Origin: PALSA-1006 sp964571195 | Lineage (GTDB): Bacteria; Pseudomonadota; Gammaproteobacteria; Burkholderiales; Gallionellaceae | Assembly: GCA_964571195.1 (NCBI GenBank) | Contig: CAZNAD010000018.1 | Coordinates: 1-47,318 of the forward strand | Reading direction: 5' to 3' | DNA length: 47,318 nucleotides | Part shown: in pieces, positions 46,699 through 47,318 of the stretch | How the letters are laid out: every line of letters starts with the position of its first letter | How positions within the stretch are numbered: the first letter of the stretch is position 1 | Made by a program: the position numbers and the translations under genes | The notes under the pieces: generated by a model | The model's database searches: none | Seen by the model: only the letters and a program-made list of their open reading frames with translations | What the model was told of the DNA's origin: nothing

Positions 46699-47318
46699 GT
46701 CGAACACCGCGATCGACTCCACATGCGAGGTGTGCGGAAACATGTTCATCACGCCCGCCGCTTTGATCGCGTAGCCCTTCACGTTCACCAGCACTTCGGC
46801 ATCGCGCGCCAGTGTGGCAGGGTTGCAGCTCACGTACACGATGCGCTGCGGGGCGATCTCCGGCGTGATCGCCTTGACCAGCTCTATTGCGCCGTCGCGC
46901 GGCGGATCGACCAGCCATTTGTCGAAGCGGCCTTTGGCGGCCAGCGCTTGTTCGTCCATCTCGAACAAATTCATCGCTTCAAATTTGGTATTGCCAGACA
47001 GGTCGTTATGCGCGGCGTTTTGCCCGGCGCGTTTCACCAGCGCCGCGCTGCCTTCGATGCCCAGCACCTGCGCACCGCTGCGCGCGATGGGCAAAGTGAA
47101 GTTGCCTAGGCCGCAGAAGAAATCGGCGATGCGCTCATGTGGCTGCGGGTCGAGCAGACGGAGCGCCCGACTCACCATCAGCCGGTTCATCGTGCTATTC
47201 ACCTGGGTGAACTCGGTCGGCGCATACGGCATCTCGATACCGAACTCGGGCATGCTGTAAGTCAGCGCGGGCGCATCCAGCGGGTAGAACGGTTTGACCG
47301 TTTCCGGCCCTTTGGTCT
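46684..47318 (-). CDS. rlmD: 23S rRNA (uracil-1939-C5) methyltransferase RlmD, C-terminal part
   Basis: The gene enters from the right edge of the window, so the N-terminal TRAM domain and iron-sulfur cysteines are not visible. The 210 residues present cover the SAM methyltransferase domain: PTEFTQVNSTMNRLMV, the SAM-binding IADFFCGLGNFTLPIAR, VDPPRDGA and the catalytic cysteine in YVSCNPATLARD, ending FPHTSHVESIAVFDKTLA. This pattern is the RumA/RlmD type rather than TrmA. The stop codon lies in a perfect hairpin. Confidence 0.94.
   Translation of the reverse strand, partial: TKGPETVKPFYPLDAPALTYSMPEFGIEMPYAPTEFTQVNSTMNRLMVSRALRLLDPQPHERIADFFCGLGNFTLPIARSGAQVLGIEGSAALVKRAGQNAAHNDLSGNTKFEAMNLFEMDEQALAAKGRFDKWLVDPPRDGAIELVKAITPEIAPQRIVYVSCNPATLARDAEVLVNVKGYAIKAAGVMNMFPHTSHVESIAVFDKTLA

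Overview
The window looks like a chromosomal segment of a Gram-negative betaproteobacterium, most plausibly of the Gallionellaceae/Nitrosomonadales type. This is inferred from gene order (glmM-folP-ftsH-rlmE next to yhbY, greA, carB and carA), from the c-type cytochrome, TonB receptors and several c-di-GMP proteins, and from the style of the palindromic repeats. No 16S rRNA gene is present, so the taxonomy is tentative. Most of the sequence is moderately GC-rich; two stretches (about 5.06-5.89 kb and 44.3-46.5 kb) are visibly AT-rich and look acquired.

Layout. 1-9.2 kb: the 3' end of tmRNA with its terminator, a quinone-oxidoreductase gene broken by a 7-bp repeat expansion, a 24-residue Lys-rich microprotein, rsgA, a membrane diguanylate cyclase, a lipocalin, a damaged small locus (zeta-toxin-like C-terminal remnant plus a 72-aa partner) with a foreign-looking membrane coiled-coil protein beside it, ettA, and an EamA transporter preceded by a possible leaderless leader peptide. 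9.3-17.8 kb: a secreted diheme cytochrome c, a YebC-family protein, an outer-membrane porin translationally coupled to a Cache-HAMP-PAS-GAF-GGDEF-EAL protein, and recQ carrying an in-frame palindromic repeat. 17.9-28.8 kb: phosphoglucomutase, then a divergent cluster in which a periplasmic ABC-type binding protein and a CHASE8-like/HAMP/PAS/GGDEF/EAL protein face two tandem paralogous TonB-dependent receptors, followed by an orphan short flagellin. 28.9-41.5 kb: housekeeping block glmM, folP, ftsH, rlmE, yhbY, greA, carB, carA and htpG. 41.5-47.3 kb: small secreted and DUF1653 proteins, a 60-aa protein, tRNA-Ser(UGA), a YccA/BI-1 protein, a HopJ-family protein, an AAA ATPase/TOPRIM-like pair that resembles anti-phage systems and lies beside a decayed 3' fragment of a tRNA-Arg gene, and the 3' part of rlmD.

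How the genes work together. The clearest candidate for an undescribed system is 19.5-27.9 kb: two TonB receptors could bring a ligand into the periplasm, the binding protein could report it, and the adjacent GGDEF/EAL protein could convert it to a c-di-GMP signal, comparable in logic to NspS-MbaA of Vibrio. A second is the overlapping ATPase/TOPRIM gene pair at the tRNA-Arg scar. Several palindromic repeat families sit in gene junctions; one lies inside recQ, another supplies the folP C-terminus, and others abut the start codons of folP and carB. Readable regulatory sites include a consensus sigma-32 promoter for htpG and a strong sigma-70 promoter with an attenuator-like hairpin for carA.
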